The translations under genes and the position numbers were made by a program. Shown piece after piece: positions 1-8,956 of a DNA stretch of 64,000 nt; position 1 is the stretch's first letter, and each line of letters begins with the position of its first letter. This stretch comes from JBQLZQ01 sp052168355 (lineage in GTDB: Bacteria > Pseudomonadota > Alphaproteobacteria > DSM-16000 > Inquilinaceae). The stretch lies in assembly GCA_052168355.1 (NCBI GenBank), contig JBQLZQ010000030.1:29533-93532 (forward strand). The letters run 5' to 3'. Below the pieces are notes generated by a model, which was not told the DNA's origin, did not search any database, and worked only from the letters and a program-made list of their open reading frames with translations.

Positions 1-795
1 CATGTCGAGACATTGGGCATCGCCAACCTGGAGGAGGCCCGGCGGCAGGCGCGGATTGTTTCCGGCAAGGCCCGCGACTACGGCACCGTCTTTACCCAGG
101 ACGGGCACCGCAAGGGCTCCGTCGCCTATGCCCACGAGATGGGGATTCTCGGGCCCGAGGCGCTGCTGTCCCATTCGACCGGTCTGACCGAGCAGGAAAT
201 CCGCATCTGCGCCGACACCCAGACCCGCATCGCCCACAACCCCAGCGCCATCGCCTCGATCTTCGACCGCTGCCCGGCGACGGAACTGATGGCGGCGGGC
301 GTCGTCGTCGCGCTGGGATCCGACGCCACCGCGCCGGACCGGTCGGGGGACATGTTCCGCCACATGCAGCAATGCATGCATTACCACCGGCGGCATCACC
401 GCGATCCAAGCTGGCTGCCGCCGGGCCGGGTGCTGGAGATGTGCACCATCGACGGCGCCACGGCCCTGGGCATGGAAGACGACATCGGATCGATCGAGGT
501 CGGCAAGAAGGCGGACCTGACGCTGGTGGATATGCGGCGTCCCCACCTTTACCCAGCCAACATGCACGTGTCGCACGTGGTCAATTTCGCCAACGGCAAC
601 GACGTGCACACGGTGATCGTGGATGGCCAGGTTTTGCTGCGGGATCGCAAGGCGCTGTCGGTGAACGAGGACGCGGTTCTGGACGCCTCCCAGCGGGAGG
701 CCGATCTGATGCTGCAGCGAAGCGGGCTTCGCCACCTGCTGGAAACCCCGGATACCTTCTGGAAATCCCTGCAGATGAATGCGGGGACCGGGTGA
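1..795 (+). CDS. Amidohydrolase (TrzA/AtzA/deaminase type), 3' part only
   Basis: The frame is open from the first base, so the 5' end lies outside the window; about 264 residues of the C-terminal part are visible. They resemble the metal-dependent amidohydrolases that act on purines, S-adenosylhomocysteine or s-triazines: a His-Val-Glu-Thr stretch at the very start, a LLSHSTG segment with the expected metal His, and the GSDAT segment near 320 with the conserved Asp. The last third has the DIGSIEVGKKADLTLVD motif typical of the C-terminal beta-sandwich of this superfamily. Substrate cannot be told. It converges on the LysR gene with a gap of about 35 bases, so it need not belong to the cysteate cluster. 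Confidence 0.8.
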   Translation, partial: HVETLGIANLEEARRQARIVSGKARDYGTVFTQDGHRKGSVAYAHEMGILGPEALLSHSTGLTEQEIRICADTQTRIAHNPSAIASIFDRCPATELMAAGVVVALGSDATAPDRSGDMFRHMQQCMHYHRRHHRDPSWLPPGRVLEMCTIDGATALGMEDDIGSIEVGKKADLTLVDMRRPHLYPANMHVSHVVNFANGNDVHTVIVDGQVLLRDRKALSVNEDAVLDASQREADLMLQRSGLRHLLETPDTFWKSLQMNAGTG

Positions 796-829
796 GAGCC
801 GGGCCGGGACCCGGTCATCGGGGACCGTT

Positions 830-1750
830 TTAACCGATCGGCGTCGGCGCGGCCGCATCCCGCCGCGTGATCGCCTCCCACGCGATATTCTCGGCCCGCG
901 ACGGCGGGGTTCTGAGCCGCAGCACCACCAGCGCCAGAACGCATCCCCCGAGCGCGGCGGAAAGGTGAACCAAACGGCCCTGGTCTAGGTCCTTGCGCAC
1001 CAGCGATTCCGGTATCCAGGCAGCGCCGATGCCGGCGATGGCCAGTTCCCGGGCGGCCAGGGTCAGCGCCGTCTCGACCACCCGGATATGGCGCCCGCGC
1101 AGGGCGACGGAGGGCAGGACGTGTCTGGCCATCACCGCGCCCAGGAAGACGCTGTCGGGATAGGCGATCAGCGGCAGGTCGAAGGGGGAGTCGACGCTCC
1201 AGACCGCCGCGGCGGATCCCGGCGCCGCCACGGCCACCAGGCGTTCGTCGGCAAGATGCTCCTTCTCGACGAAGTCCTCGTCCGCGACCACCGGCAGGTC
1301 GTCGGTCTCAAGCGCCACCAGCAGGTGGGCCTGGCGGGTCATGAGCAGGGCCACGCATTCGTCGCGGTTGGCCGACCTCAAGCGGACGGTGGCGCCGTCG
1401 ACCGACTCCAGCACGCGCTTGGCCAGACCGGGGGCGACGGAAATCGACAGCGCGTGCTGACAGGCGATGACGACACGGCGATCGGCCGGGGCGCCGGATG
1501 CCGCCAGGTCACGGGGCAACTGGCGCAGACCGCTGGCCAGTTTGCGGAACAGATCCACCCTCTCCAGCACGGCGCCGATCGGACGGGCCGGTCGGCGTGA
1601 GCGGTCGATCAGGGTCACGCCCAGATGCTCCTCGATCGCCCGGATCCGGCGCGAAAAGGCCGGCTGGGTCACATGCCGGCGCGCCGCCGCCTCAGTCAAG
1701 GACTGGCTTTCGGCGATCGCTAGAAGATCTTCGATCCACACCAGGTTCAT
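830..1750 (-). CDS. LysR-family transcriptional regulator
   Basis: A 306-residue LysR protein: N-terminal winged helix-turn-helix (residues about 5-60, with SLTEAAARRHVTQPAFSRRI typical of the family) followed by a two-lobe effector-binding domain. I chose the ATG at 1750 because the family normally starts two or three residues before the WIEDLLAIAE helix and a GGGAGGG ribosome-binding site lies just upstream; an in-frame ATG at 1768 lacks one. It is transcribed away from the cuyA-like gene with a 116-base shared promoter region, the usual arrangement for a LysR activator of the adjacent operon. Inference: it senses cysteate or a product and controls 1867-8956. Confidence 0.9.
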   Translation of the reverse strand: MNLVWIEDLLAIAESQSLTEAAARRHVTQPAFSRRIRAIEEHLGVTLIDRSRRPARPIGAVLERVDLFRKLASGLRQLPRDLAASGAPADRRVVIACQHALSISVAPGLAKRVLESVDGATVRLRSANRDECVALLMTRQAHLLVALETDDLPVVADEDFVEKEHLADERLVAVAAPGSAAAVWSVDSPFDLPLIAYPDSVFLGAVMARHVLPSVALRGRHIRVVETALTLAARELAIAGIGAAWIPESLVRKDLDQGRLVHLSAALGGCVLALVVLRLRTPPSRAENIAWEAITRRDAAAPTPIG

Positions 1751-1768
1751 GGTCGCCCTCCCGTCCAA

Positions 1769-1796
1769 TATGCATCTTGTGCATGTTAACGCACAT
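1769..1796. promoter_or_regulatory. Candidate LysR operator between regulator and cuyA-like gene
   Basis: Two overlapping inverted repeats lie in the divergent intergenic region: ATGCA-N5-TGCAT (1770-1784) and TGTGC-N8-GCACA (1778-1795). The first fits the T-N11-A shape of LysR boxes. Location and symmetry support regulator binding; no experimental basis. Confidence 0.5.
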
Positions 1797-1866
1797 AACC
1801 GGCAATAGATCGGTCGGATTTAATGCGGTATTGGTTTTGTATCTTTGTTTCCGTCGGAGCCCGACC

Positions 1867-2886
1867 ATGCACCTCGCCAAATTCCCCCGCCTTCACCTGG
1901 CCCATCTGCCGACCCCCCTGGAACCCCTGGAGAATCTGAGCCGGGAACTGGGCGGCCCGGAAATCTGGATCAAAAGGGACGATTGCACCGGCATGTCGAC
2001 CGGCGGCAACAAGACGCGGAAGCTGGAGTTCCTGATGGCCGAAGCCAAGGCGCAAGGCGCGGACACGGTGCTGACCCAGGGCGCCACCCAGTCCAACCAT
2101 GCCCGCCAGACCGCGGCCTTCGCGGCCAAGCTGGGCATGCAGTGCCATATTCTTCTGGAGGACCGGACCGGTTCGAAGGAAACCGACTACAACGCCAACG
2201 GCAATGTCCTGCTCGATCATCTGCATGGGGCCACCACCGAAAAGCGGCCCGGCGGCGCCGACATGAACGCCGAGATGGAGACGGTGGCCGACAGGATGCG
2301 CGCCGACGGGCACAATGCCTATACGATCCCCGGCGGCGGTTCGAACCCGACCGGCGCGCTCGGCTATGCCAATTGCGCCCTGGAACTGGTCAACCAAGCC
2401 AACGAGAGGGGATTGCGCATCGACCATTTGGTCCACGCCACCGGCAGTTCCGGCACCCAGGCGGGGCTGGTGACAGGGCTCAAGGCCATGAATGCCGGCA
2501 TCCCTCTTCTTGGGATCGGCGTGCGCGCGCCAAAGGCCAAGCAGGAACAGATGGTCTATGATCTGGCCGTCAAGACGGCCGACAAACTTGGCTGCCCCGG
2601 CGTGGTACAGCCGGAGGACGTGGTCGCCAACTGCGATTATGTGGGGCAGGGCTACGGCATCCCGGCACCCGGCACGATCGCCGCGATCGAGATGTTCGCC
2701 CGGCTGGAGGGGATCCTGCTGGACCCGGTCTATTCCGGCAAGGGCGCGGCCGGTCTGATCGATCTCATCGGCAAGGGGTTCTTCAAGAAGGGACAGAACG
2801 TGGTGTTCCTGCACACCGGCGGGTCGGCGGCTCTGTTCGGTTATCTCTCGTCCTTCGACTTTGGCGACCTCAAGGTCGCCGCCTGA
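1867..2886 (+). CDS. cuyA: Probable L-cysteate sulfo-lyase (PLP-dependent; D-cysteine desulfhydrase family)
   Basis: A 339-residue fold-type II PLP enzyme of the ACC deaminase/D-cysteine desulfhydrase family. The PLP lysine is K49 in GGNKTRKLEF, followed by the ATQSNHARQTAA phosphate/substrate segment and the C-terminal HTGGSAALFGY. The start (MHLAKFPR) and the GGNKTRKLEF and ATQSNHARQTAA segments look closer to Ruegeria pomeroyi CuyA, as I recall it, than to E. coli DcyD. CuyA converts L-cysteate to pyruvate, sulfite and ammonium in the cytoplasm. The YeiH-type exporter four genes downstream fits this, since CuyZ exports the sulfite. D-cysteine desulfhydrase activity is the alternative. It is first gene of a + strand operon opposite the LysR gene. 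Confidence 0.72.
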   Translation: MHLAKFPRLHLAHLPTPLEPLENLSRELGGPEIWIKRDDCTGMSTGGNKTRKLEFLMAEAKAQGADTVLTQGATQSNHARQTAAFAAKLGMQCHILLEDRTGSKETDYNANGNVLLDHLHGATTEKRPGGADMNAEMETVADRMRADGHNAYTIPGGGSNPTGALGYANCALELVNQANERGLRIDHLVHATGSSGTQAGLVTGLKAMNAGIPLLGIGVRAPKAKQEQMVYDLAVKTADKLGCPGVVQPEDVVANCDYVGQGYGIPAPGTIAAIEMFARLEGILLDPVYSGKGAAGLIDLIGKGFFKKGQNVVFLHTGGSAALFGYLSSFDFGDLKVAA

Positions 2887-2894
2887 GGCGGACC

Positions 2895-4127
2895 ATGTCC
2901 CAGACCGTTTTCACCGGCTCCTTCACCCAGCAGGAGCCGATCGGCGAGGAGGCGATCGAGGCGGCTGTGGCCGTCCTGCGGTCCGGCCGGCTTCACCGCT
3001 ACAACACGATCGAGGGCGAAACGTCGCAGACGGCCTTGCTGGAGCAGGAGTTCGCGGCGTATCAGGGCGCCCGCTACTGCCTCGCCTGCGCGTCCGGCGG
3101 CTATGCCATGCATATCGCGTTGAAGGCCTTCGGTCTGAAACCGGGGGAACCGGTGCTGACCAACGCCTTCACCCTGTCGCCGGTTCCCGGCGCCATCGTC
3201 AATGCCGGCGGCCGCCCGGTGCTGGTCGAGGTGACGGACAATTTGGTGCTGGACCTGGACGATCTGGAGCGGAAGATCCTAGAGAGCGGCGCCCGGATCC
3301 TGCTGATCTCGCACATGCGCGGGCATCTGGCGGACATGGATGCGCTGATGGCGCTGCTCGACGGCCACGGCATCGCGTTGATCGAGGATTGCGCCCACAC
3401 CATGGGCGCGTCGTGGCGCGGCCGAAAGAGCGGCGGCTTTGGCATCGCCGGCTGCTTCAGCGCCCAGACCTACAAGCATATCAACGCGGGCGAGGGCGGG
3501 TTCCTCACCACCGATGACGCGGACCTGATGGCCAGGGCCGTGATCCTGTCGGGGTCCTACATGCTCTACGACCGGCACCTGGCCGGCCCGCCGCCCGAAA
3601 CCTATGCGGATATCCGTCTCGACACGCCGAACTGCTCGGGCCGCATGGACAATCTGCGGGCCGCCATCCTGCGCCCGCAGATCGCGACGTTGGACCGGTC
3701 GGTCGCGCGGTGGAACGACCGGTATCGCGCGGTCGCGGACGAGCTGGCCGGCGTCAGCGGGTTGCGCCTGCCGGTGCGTCCGGAGGCGGAACACTATGTC
3801 GGCAGCTCGATTCAGTTTCTGGTCGACGATATCGGCGACGACGGCGCTCGCGACATGCTGGCCCGATGCCGCCGGCGCGGCGTGGAACTGAAATGGTTCG
3901 GGGCGCCCGATCCCGTCGCCTATACCAGCCGCCACGACAGCTGGCGCTATGTCGCCCGGCAGTCTCTGCCGCAGTCCGACGCCATTCTGGCCTGTCTGTT
4001 CGACATGCGGATCCCGCTGACCTTCAGCTTGGAGGATTGCCGGCTGATCGGACGGATTATCGCCGAGTGCCATGCGGAACGGCTGTCCCTGGGCATCGCC
4101 GAACCGGCGGAGGCCGGCCATGAATAG
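2895..4127 (+). CDS. DegT/DnrJ/EryC1-type PLP aminotransferase
   Basis: A 410-residue fold-type I aminotransferase of the DegT/DnrJ/EryC1 family (sugar or cofactor-type aminotransferases). The Schiff-base lysine is K194 in QTYKHINAGEGG, preceded by the EDCAHTMGA segment that holds the PLP-binding Asp. It starts eight bases after the cuyA-like stop and overlaps the racemase gene by eight bases, so translation is coupled. Members usually act on keto-sugars, which does not obviously fit a sulfonate pathway. A role on a cysteate-related keto or amino compound (for example sulfopyruvate) is only an inference from context. Confidence 0.8.
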   Translation: MSQTVFTGSFTQQEPIGEEAIEAAVAVLRSGRLHRYNTIEGETSQTALLEQEFAAYQGARYCLACASGGYAMHIALKAFGLKPGEPVLTNAFTLSPVPGAIVNAGGRPVLVEVTDNLVLDLDDLERKILESGARILLISHMRGHLADMDALMALLDGHGIALIEDCAHTMGASWRGRKSGGFGIAGCFSAQTYKHINAGEGGFLTTDDADLMARAVILSGSYMLYDRHLAGPPPETYADIRLDTPNCSGRMDNLRAAILRPQIATLDRSVARWNDRYRAVADELAGVSGLRLPVRPEAEHYVGSSIQFLVDDIGDDGARDMLARCRRRGVELKWFGAPDPVAYTSRHDSWRYVARQSLPQSDAILACLFDMRIPLTFSLEDCRLIGRIIAECHAERLSLGIAEPAEAGHE

Positions 4128-4878
4128 CGCCCGGCCGGTCGTGGGCATTCTGGGCGGCATGGGGCCGGAGGCCACGGTTCTGTTGATGGCGCGGATCATC
4201 GCCGCGACACCGGCCGACGACGATATCGACCACGTGCCGCTGTTCATCGATCACAACCCGCAGGTTCCGTCGCGCATCAAGGCGCTGGTGGAAGGCGGGG
4301 GTGAGGATCCGGGGCCGGTTCTGGCGGCCATGGCAAAGCGGCTTGCCGGCATGGGGGCCGCGGCCCTGGCCATGCCCTGCAACACCGCCCACGCCTATCT
4401 GCCCGCGATCCAGGCGGCGACCGACCTGCCGATCCTGGACATGATCGAACGGACGGCGGTCCATCTCGCCGGCATGGATCTGCCCACCCGGCGGGTCGGC
4501 ATGCTGGCATCGCCGGCGATCCGGAATGTCGGGCTCTATGAGCGGGCGCTGGCGGCCCATGGCCTGACCGCCGTCTTCCCCGACGCCGCGAACCAGGCCG
4601 AACTTCTGACCGCGATCCAGCAACTGAAGCGCGATGCACGAAACCGGGACGCCCGCGCGATTCAACAGCGCGTGGCAGCATCCCTGGTGGCCGACGAGAT
4701 CGACATTCTGTTGATTGCCTGCACCGAGCTTTCGCTGATCGCCGACGCCGTGCCCGCCGGAATCCCTGTCGTCGATGCTCTCGACGTGCTTGCCAATGCC
4801 GTGGTGGCGTTTTCGCGCCGGGACCAGGCCGCCGAGCAGGAACCCGCCCCGGGTCGGATGACCGGGGTTGCGTCATGA
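4120..4878 (+). CDS. Aspartate/glutamate racemase family protein
   Basis: A 252-residue cofactor-independent racemase. Both catalytic cysteines are present: C87 in the PCNTAH motif and C201 in ACTELS. The N-terminal GILGGMGPEAT is the family hallmark. The ATG at 4120 is preceded by GGAGG and lies eight bases inside the upstream aminotransferase gene. Family members racemize aspartate, glutamate, hydantoins and similar small acids. Cysteate is the sulfonate analogue of aspartate, so in this operon it may interconvert D- and L-cysteate and feed the sulfo-lyase (inference). Confidence 0.85.
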   Translation: MNSARPVVGILGGMGPEATVLLMARIIAATPADDDIDHVPLFIDHNPQVPSRIKALVEGGGEDPGPVLAAMAKRLAGMGAAALAMPCNTAHAYLPAIQAATDLPILDMIERTAVHLAGMDLPTRRVGMLASPAIRNVGLYERALAAHGLTAVFPDAANQAELLTAIQQLKRDARNRDARAIQQRVAASLVADEIDILLIACTELSLIADAVPAGIPVVDALDVLANAVVAFSRRDQAAEQEPAPGRMTGVAS

Positions 4879-4966
4879 CCGTCGCCCGGAAGCGTGCCAC
4901 CAGCGACAGCGTCCGGCCTTGGACCTGTTGCTCCGATGCCGTCTTCGACAGGTCGTCGGCGGATTG

Positions 4967-5992
4967 ATGGCGCGGGCGCGAATGGACGCGGTCCTCAAAC
5001 GTCTTCAGATCGACCGGCTGGCCGGACGGGAACTGGTGCAGGGGCTCATCCTGGCCCTCACCATCGCCGCGGCCGCCAGTTTCCTGTCCGATCATTACGG
5101 CGCGCCGGCCATGCTGTTCGCCCTTCTGATCGGCATGGCCTTCAATTTCCTCGCCACGAACAGCGGCTGTACGGCCGGCTTGGACTTCGCGTCCAAGACA
5201 GTCTTGCGTCTGGGCGTTGCCCTGCTCGGCGTGCGGTTGACCGTGTCGGACATGGCGGCGCTGGGCTGGATGCCGGTCCTTGGGGTCATCGGGCTGGTGG
5301 CCTTGACCATCGGCGCCGGTCTCGTGATCGCTCCCGCCCTGGGACGCCGCTGGCGGTTCGGGCTCTTGACCGGCGGTGCGGTGGCCATCTGCGGCGCGTC
5401 GGCGGCCATGGCCATCGCCGCCGTCATCCCCTCGGACAAGCGGATCGAGCGGGATACCCTGTTCACCGTGGTCGCCGTGACGTCGCTGTCCACCGTCGCC
5501 ATGATCGCCTACCCGATCCTGTTCAAGGCAATCGGCGCCACCGATACGGAAATCGGGTTTCTGATCGGCGTTACCATCCACGACGTGGCTCAGGTCGTGG
5601 GGGCCGGGTTCTCGGTGTCGGAGACGGCCGGCAACATCGCCACCTTCGTCAAGCTGCAGCGGGTCGCGCTGCTGCCGGTGGTTCTGCTCGCGATCATCCT
5701 TCTCACCCGGCGGGCGGGTGGCGGCAACGCCCGCCTGCCCTGGTTCGTGATCGCCTTTGTCGTGCTGGTCGGGATCAACAGCGCGGGGCTGATCGCCGAC
5801 CCGGTCCGGGATATCACGGCGGATGCGTCGCGCTGGATGCTGGTCACCGCCATCGCCGCGCTGGGCGTGAAAACGTCGCTCAAGGCCATGGTCGATGTGG
5901 GGCCGCGTCACGCCGGCGTGGTGGTTTTGGAAACGCTGCTTCTGCTTTTGGCGGCGATCGGATTTTTGACGGTTTGGCGCGTGCTCGGCTAA
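4967..5992 (+). CDS. cuyZ: YeiH/UPF0324-family membrane protein, likely sulfite/sulfate exporter
   Basis: A 341-residue integral membrane protein with about ten hydrophobic segments, matching the YeiH (putative sulfate exporter) family. Family signatures are visible: NSGCTAGLDFASKTVLRLGVALLG split over residues about 60-85, GGAVAICGASAA and IGVTIHDVAQVVGAGF. CuyZ, the proposed sulfite exporter of cysteate-degrading bacteria, belongs to this family, so the pairing with the cuyA-like gene is mutually supporting. The start is uncertain: the ATG at 4967 has a GGCGGA-like site, while an ATG at 4982 is also possible. About 90 bases separate it from the racemase stop. Confidence 0.78.
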   Translation: MARARMDAVLKRLQIDRLAGRELVQGLILALTIAAAASFLSDHYGAPAMLFALLIGMAFNFLATNSGCTAGLDFASKTVLRLGVALLGVRLTVSDMAALGWMPVLGVIGLVALTIGAGLVIAPALGRRWRFGLLTGGAVAICGASAAMAIAAVIPSDKRIERDTLFTVVAVTSLSTVAMIAYPILFKAIGATDTEIGFLIGVTIHDVAQVVGAGFSVSETAGNIATFVKLQRVALLPVVLLAIILLTRRAGGGNARLPWFVIAFVVLVGINSAGLIADPVRDITADASRWMLVTAIAALGVKTSLKAMVDVGPRHAGVVVLETLLLLLAAIGFLTVWRVLG

Positions 5993-6098
5993 ACCGAGGA
6001 CCGGCCGATGACGGGCTCGGCGCCCTTTGTGCTTGCCTCAGGCGGAGCCCCCCGCCTGCTCGCAGGGTTTGACGATAAGACTTAACAAGGAGGACGAT

Positions 6099-7082
6099 AT
6101 GCACAAGAAATTCATAGCCTTGGCAACCGCCACCGCCATCCTGGCGGTATCGGGACTGGCGTCGGCGCAGACGCTCAAGCTGGGTATGGGAGACCCCATC
6201 GATTCCGACCAGGGGGCGCTTGCCGTGCGCTTCAAGGAACTGGTCGAAACCTATTCGAACGGCGAAATCACCGTCGACCTGTTTCCCGGCGGCGCCTTGG
6301 GCGCCGAGACCGAGATGCTTCAGAACGCCCGGATGGGCTCGCTGGACTTCGCCCTGGTCGGCATCGGCAATGTCACGCCCTTCGCCAAGGAACTGGGAGC
6401 GCTGACGCTTCCCTACATCATCGAAAACACCAGCGACGCGGTCAAGATGACGACGGGACCGATCAACGATCGGTGGAACGAGATCGCCGGCGACGCCGGC
6501 CTGCGGATCGTCGCCTGGACCTATTCCAACTTCCGTTTTCTGACAAACTCCGTCCGGCCGGTCACCAAGCTGGAAGATCTCGCGGGCATGAAGGTGCGGG
6601 TGCCGCAGAACAAGGTGATGCTGGCCACCTATGACGCGTGGGGCGCGTCTCCGATCGCCATGGCCTGGCCGGAGGTCTTTACCGGGCTCCAGCAGGGCGT
6701 CATCGACGGTCAGGACAACCCCTACATCGTCAATTACACGATGAAGTTCCACGAGGTGCAGGATCACTTGACGGAGGTGCACTACAACTACTCGCTGCAG
6801 CCTCTCGTGGCCGGGACCCGGACGTTCGAGAAATGGACGCCGGAGCAGCAGGCAATGATCATGAGGGCGGGCCTTGAGGCGCAGCTCTATTCGCTGATGT
6901 TCCAGCTCGAGCAGGCCGGGGCGGCCAAGCAAGGCATGATCGACGCCGGCGTGACCGTCCACACCCTGGAGGACGAGGACCAGTGGATCGCGCTGGCCAA
7001 GGACGAGGTGTGGCCCGCGTTCTACGACGAGGTGGGCGGCAAGGAGTTCATCGACGGGCTGCTTGCGCAACTGGGCCGTTGA
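6099..7082 (+). CDS. dctP: TRAP transporter substrate-binding protein
   Basis: A 327-residue periplasmic binding protein of the DctP family with a clear signal peptide (positively charged MHKK, hydrophobic core, cleavage near GLASA-QT). An AAGGAGG ribosome-binding site fixes the ATG at 6099. The conserved TRAP segment with the carboxylate-binding Arg is present (MKVRVPQNKVML), as is the GLQQGVIDGQDNP motif. It captures an organic acid in the periplasm for the DctQM membrane pair encoded next. With the upstream cysteate genes, cysteate or a related sulfonate is the likely ligand (inference). Confidence 0.93.
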   Translation: MHKKFIALATATAILAVSGLASAQTLKLGMGDPIDSDQGALAVRFKELVETYSNGEITVDLFPGGALGAETEMLQNARMGSLDFALVGIGNVTPFAKELGALTLPYIIENTSDAVKMTTGPINDRWNEIAGDAGLRIVAWTYSNFRFLTNSVRPVTKLEDLAGMKVRVPQNKVMLATYDAWGASPIAMAWPEVFTGLQQGVIDGQDNPYIVNYTMKFHEVQDHLTEVHYNYSLQPLVAGTRTFEKWTPEQQAMIMRAGLEAQLYSLMFQLEQAGAAKQGMIDAGVTVHTLEDEDQWIALAKDEVWPAFYDEVGGKEFIDGLLAQLGR

Positions 7083-7088
7083 GGCCGG

Positions 7089-7116
7089 GCCGGAGGGGCG
7101 GCGGCGTCCCTCCGGC
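7089..7116 (+). terminator. Stem-loop between dctP and dctQ
   Basis: A perfect 9-base inverted repeat (GCCGGAGGG at 7089-7097, CCCTCCGGC at 7108-7116) with a 10-base loop sits in the gap between the binding-protein gene and the membrane genes, followed by a T-rich stretch. Such hairpins commonly give higher expression of the binding protein by partial termination or by protecting its mRNA. Confidence 0.6.
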
Positions 7117-7142
7117 GCTCATTCTTCTCTGAGGAGGGCCCG

Positions 7143-7676
7143 ATGAAGCTGAACCATTTCGAGGATTATGTTTGTCGCGGCCTTCTGGTCCTGTTCGTCG
7201 TCCTCCTGTTCATTCAGGTGGTGTTGCGGACCGGGTTCGGGTGGGGGTTGCCCTGGATCGAGGAACTGTCCCGCTTTGCCTTTGTCTGGTTCGCCTTTCT
7301 CGGCGCCGCCTATGCCGCAAAGCTCAACGCCCACAACCGGGTGGAGGTGCATCTCAAGATGCTTCCGCCCAGGATCTACGCCTTCGTCATTCTGTTTGCC
7401 GATCTGATCTGGGTCGCGTTCAACATCGCCATCGTCTGGAAGGCGTGGGAAGTCATCGCCGGACTGCTGGAGTTTCCCTATGTCTCGCCGGCCCTCGAAT
7501 GGTCGATGGCCTATGTCTACATGATCTTTCCCATCGCCTTCGTGCTCATGTCGCTGCGCACGCTGCAGGTCAACTACGCGCGCATCGTGCGCGGCGAGGA
7601 ACCGATGGACGCCGAAAAGAGCGACATCGACGAAATCGCCAAGTCGGCTATGAGCCACACGGAGACACGGCCATGA
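7143..7676 (+). CDS. dctQ: TRAP transporter small permease
   Basis: A 177-residue membrane protein with four hydrophobic segments, the expected topology and size for DctQ. The WIEELSRFAFVWFAFLGAA segment (residues about 39-57) is the family hallmark. GAGGAGGG lies just before the ATG. It overlaps dctM by four bases (ATGA). It forms the integral membrane complex with the large permease and takes substrate from the periplasmic binding protein. Confidence 0.92.
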   Translation: MKLNHFEDYVCRGLLVLFVVLLFIQVVLRTGFGWGLPWIEELSRFAFVWFAFLGAAYAAKLNAHNRVEVHLKMLPPRIYAFVILFADLIWVAFNIAIVWKAWEVIAGLLEFPYVSPALEWSMAYVYMIFPIAFVLMSLRTLQVNYARIVRGEEPMDAEKSDIDEIAKSAMSHTETRP

Positions 7677-8956
7677 GCCCGATGCTCCTGCTGTTCGGCG
7701 GCTTTGGCCTCTTGCTGCTGATCGGAACGCCGATCGTCGTGGCGCTGGGCGCCTCGGCGATGCTGGTCTACATCGCCGCAGGCAACGACTTTTCGTCGCT
7801 GATCGTGCTGGCCTACAACGCGGTCGATTCCTTTCCGATCATGGCGCTGCCGGCCTTTATCCTGTCGGGCGCGCTGATGGGCGACGCCGGAATCTCCCGG
7901 CGTCTGATCGCCGTCGCCGAGGCGATGGCCGGCAGCGCCGCGGGCGGCTTGGGCGCCGCGGCCATCGTGGCCTGCCTGTTCTTCGGCGCGGTGTCGGGGT
8001 CCGGGCCGGCGACGACGGCGGCCATCAGCATGTTGCTGATACCGGCCATGGTCGAACGCGGCTACGCATCGTCCTACGCGGCGGCGGTGACCGCGTCCGC
8101 CGGCGGTCTTGGCATCATCATTCCGCCCAGCATCCCCATGGTCATCTACGGTGTCACCGCCAGCGAATCCATCTCGGAGCTGTTTCTGGCCGGGGTCTTG
8201 CCGGGCGTCCTGCTGTCAGGCTCGCTGCTCCTGGTCAACTACATCCGGTGCCGGCGCCTGGGCTATGTGGGGGAACCCCCCGTTGCGTCCGGGCCGAGCA
8301 AGCTCAAGGTCGTGCGAGACGCGTTCTGGTCGCTCATGGCGCCGGTGGTCATCCTGGGCGGCATCTATTCCGGCATGTTCACACCGACCGAGGCGGCGGT
8401 GGTTGCCGTCTTCTATTCGCTGTTCGTCGGCGTGTTCATCCACCGCGAGTCGACCTGGGACGGCATTCGCCGGGCATTGGAAAGCACCACGTGGCTGACC
8501 GGACGCGTGCTCATCATCATGTTCGCGGCCACGGCGTTCGGTCGCGTGCTGGTGGAAAATCAGATCCCGACGATCATCGCCAACCACATCATTCAGCTGA
8601 CCGACAGCCTGACCTTGATATGGCTGGTGGTCATCGCCTTCCTGCTGGTGCTCGGCATGTTCCTGGAGACCCTGGCGATGATCCTGATCGTCACGCCGGT
8701 GCTGCTGCCGGTCATGGTCGCCTTCGGGGTCGATCCGGTGCATTTCGGCGTCGTGCTGGTCGTTTGCTGCCTGATCGGGTTCTCAACCCCGCCCTTGGGC
8801 GAGAACATGTTCATCGCCTCCAGCATCGCCAATGTCTCGATCGAGGCGATCTCGGTGAAGGCGCTGCCCTGCGTGGCGGTCATGGTCGCGACGGTGATCG
8901 TGCTGGCCATGTTCCCGCAGATATCGCTGTTCCTGCCGCGCCTGGCCGGGTTCTAA
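7673..8956 (+). CDS. dctM: TRAP transporter large permease
   Basis: A 427-residue polytopic membrane protein of the DctM family, with the usual repeats of hydrophobic segments, the GAVSGSGPATTAA motif near residue 105 and the IIPPSIPMVIYG motif near residue 146. It drives sodium-coupled uptake with DctQ. The start overlaps the dctQ stop (ATGA). It is the last gene of the presumed cysteate operon and converges with the oxidoreductase at 8993. Confidence 0.93.
   Translation: MSPMLLLFGGFGLLLLIGTPIVVALGASAMLVYIAAGNDFSSLIVLAYNAVDSFPIMALPAFILSGALMGDAGISRRLIAVAEAMAGSAAGGLGAAAIVACLFFGAVSGSGPATTAAISMLLIPAMVERGYASSYAAAVTASAGGLGIIIPPSIPMVIYGVTASESISELFLAGVLPGVLLSGSLLLVNYIRCRRLGYVGEPPVASGPSKLKVVRDAFWSLMAPVVILGGIYSGMFTPTEAAVVAVFYSLFVGVFIHRESTWDGIRRALESTTWLTGRVLIIMFAATAFGRVLVENQIPTIIANHIIQLTDSLTLIWLVVIAFLLVLGMFLETLAMILIVTPVLLPVMVAFGVDPVHFGVVLVVCCLIGFSTPPLGENMFIASSIANVSIEAISVKALPCVAVMVATVIVLAMFPQISLFLPRLAGF

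Noticed and set aside
1786..2814. 342-codon frame opposite the cuyA-like gene
   Set aside because: Shadow frame with no recognisable domain and biased composition; the + strand frame carries intact PLP-enzyme motifs.
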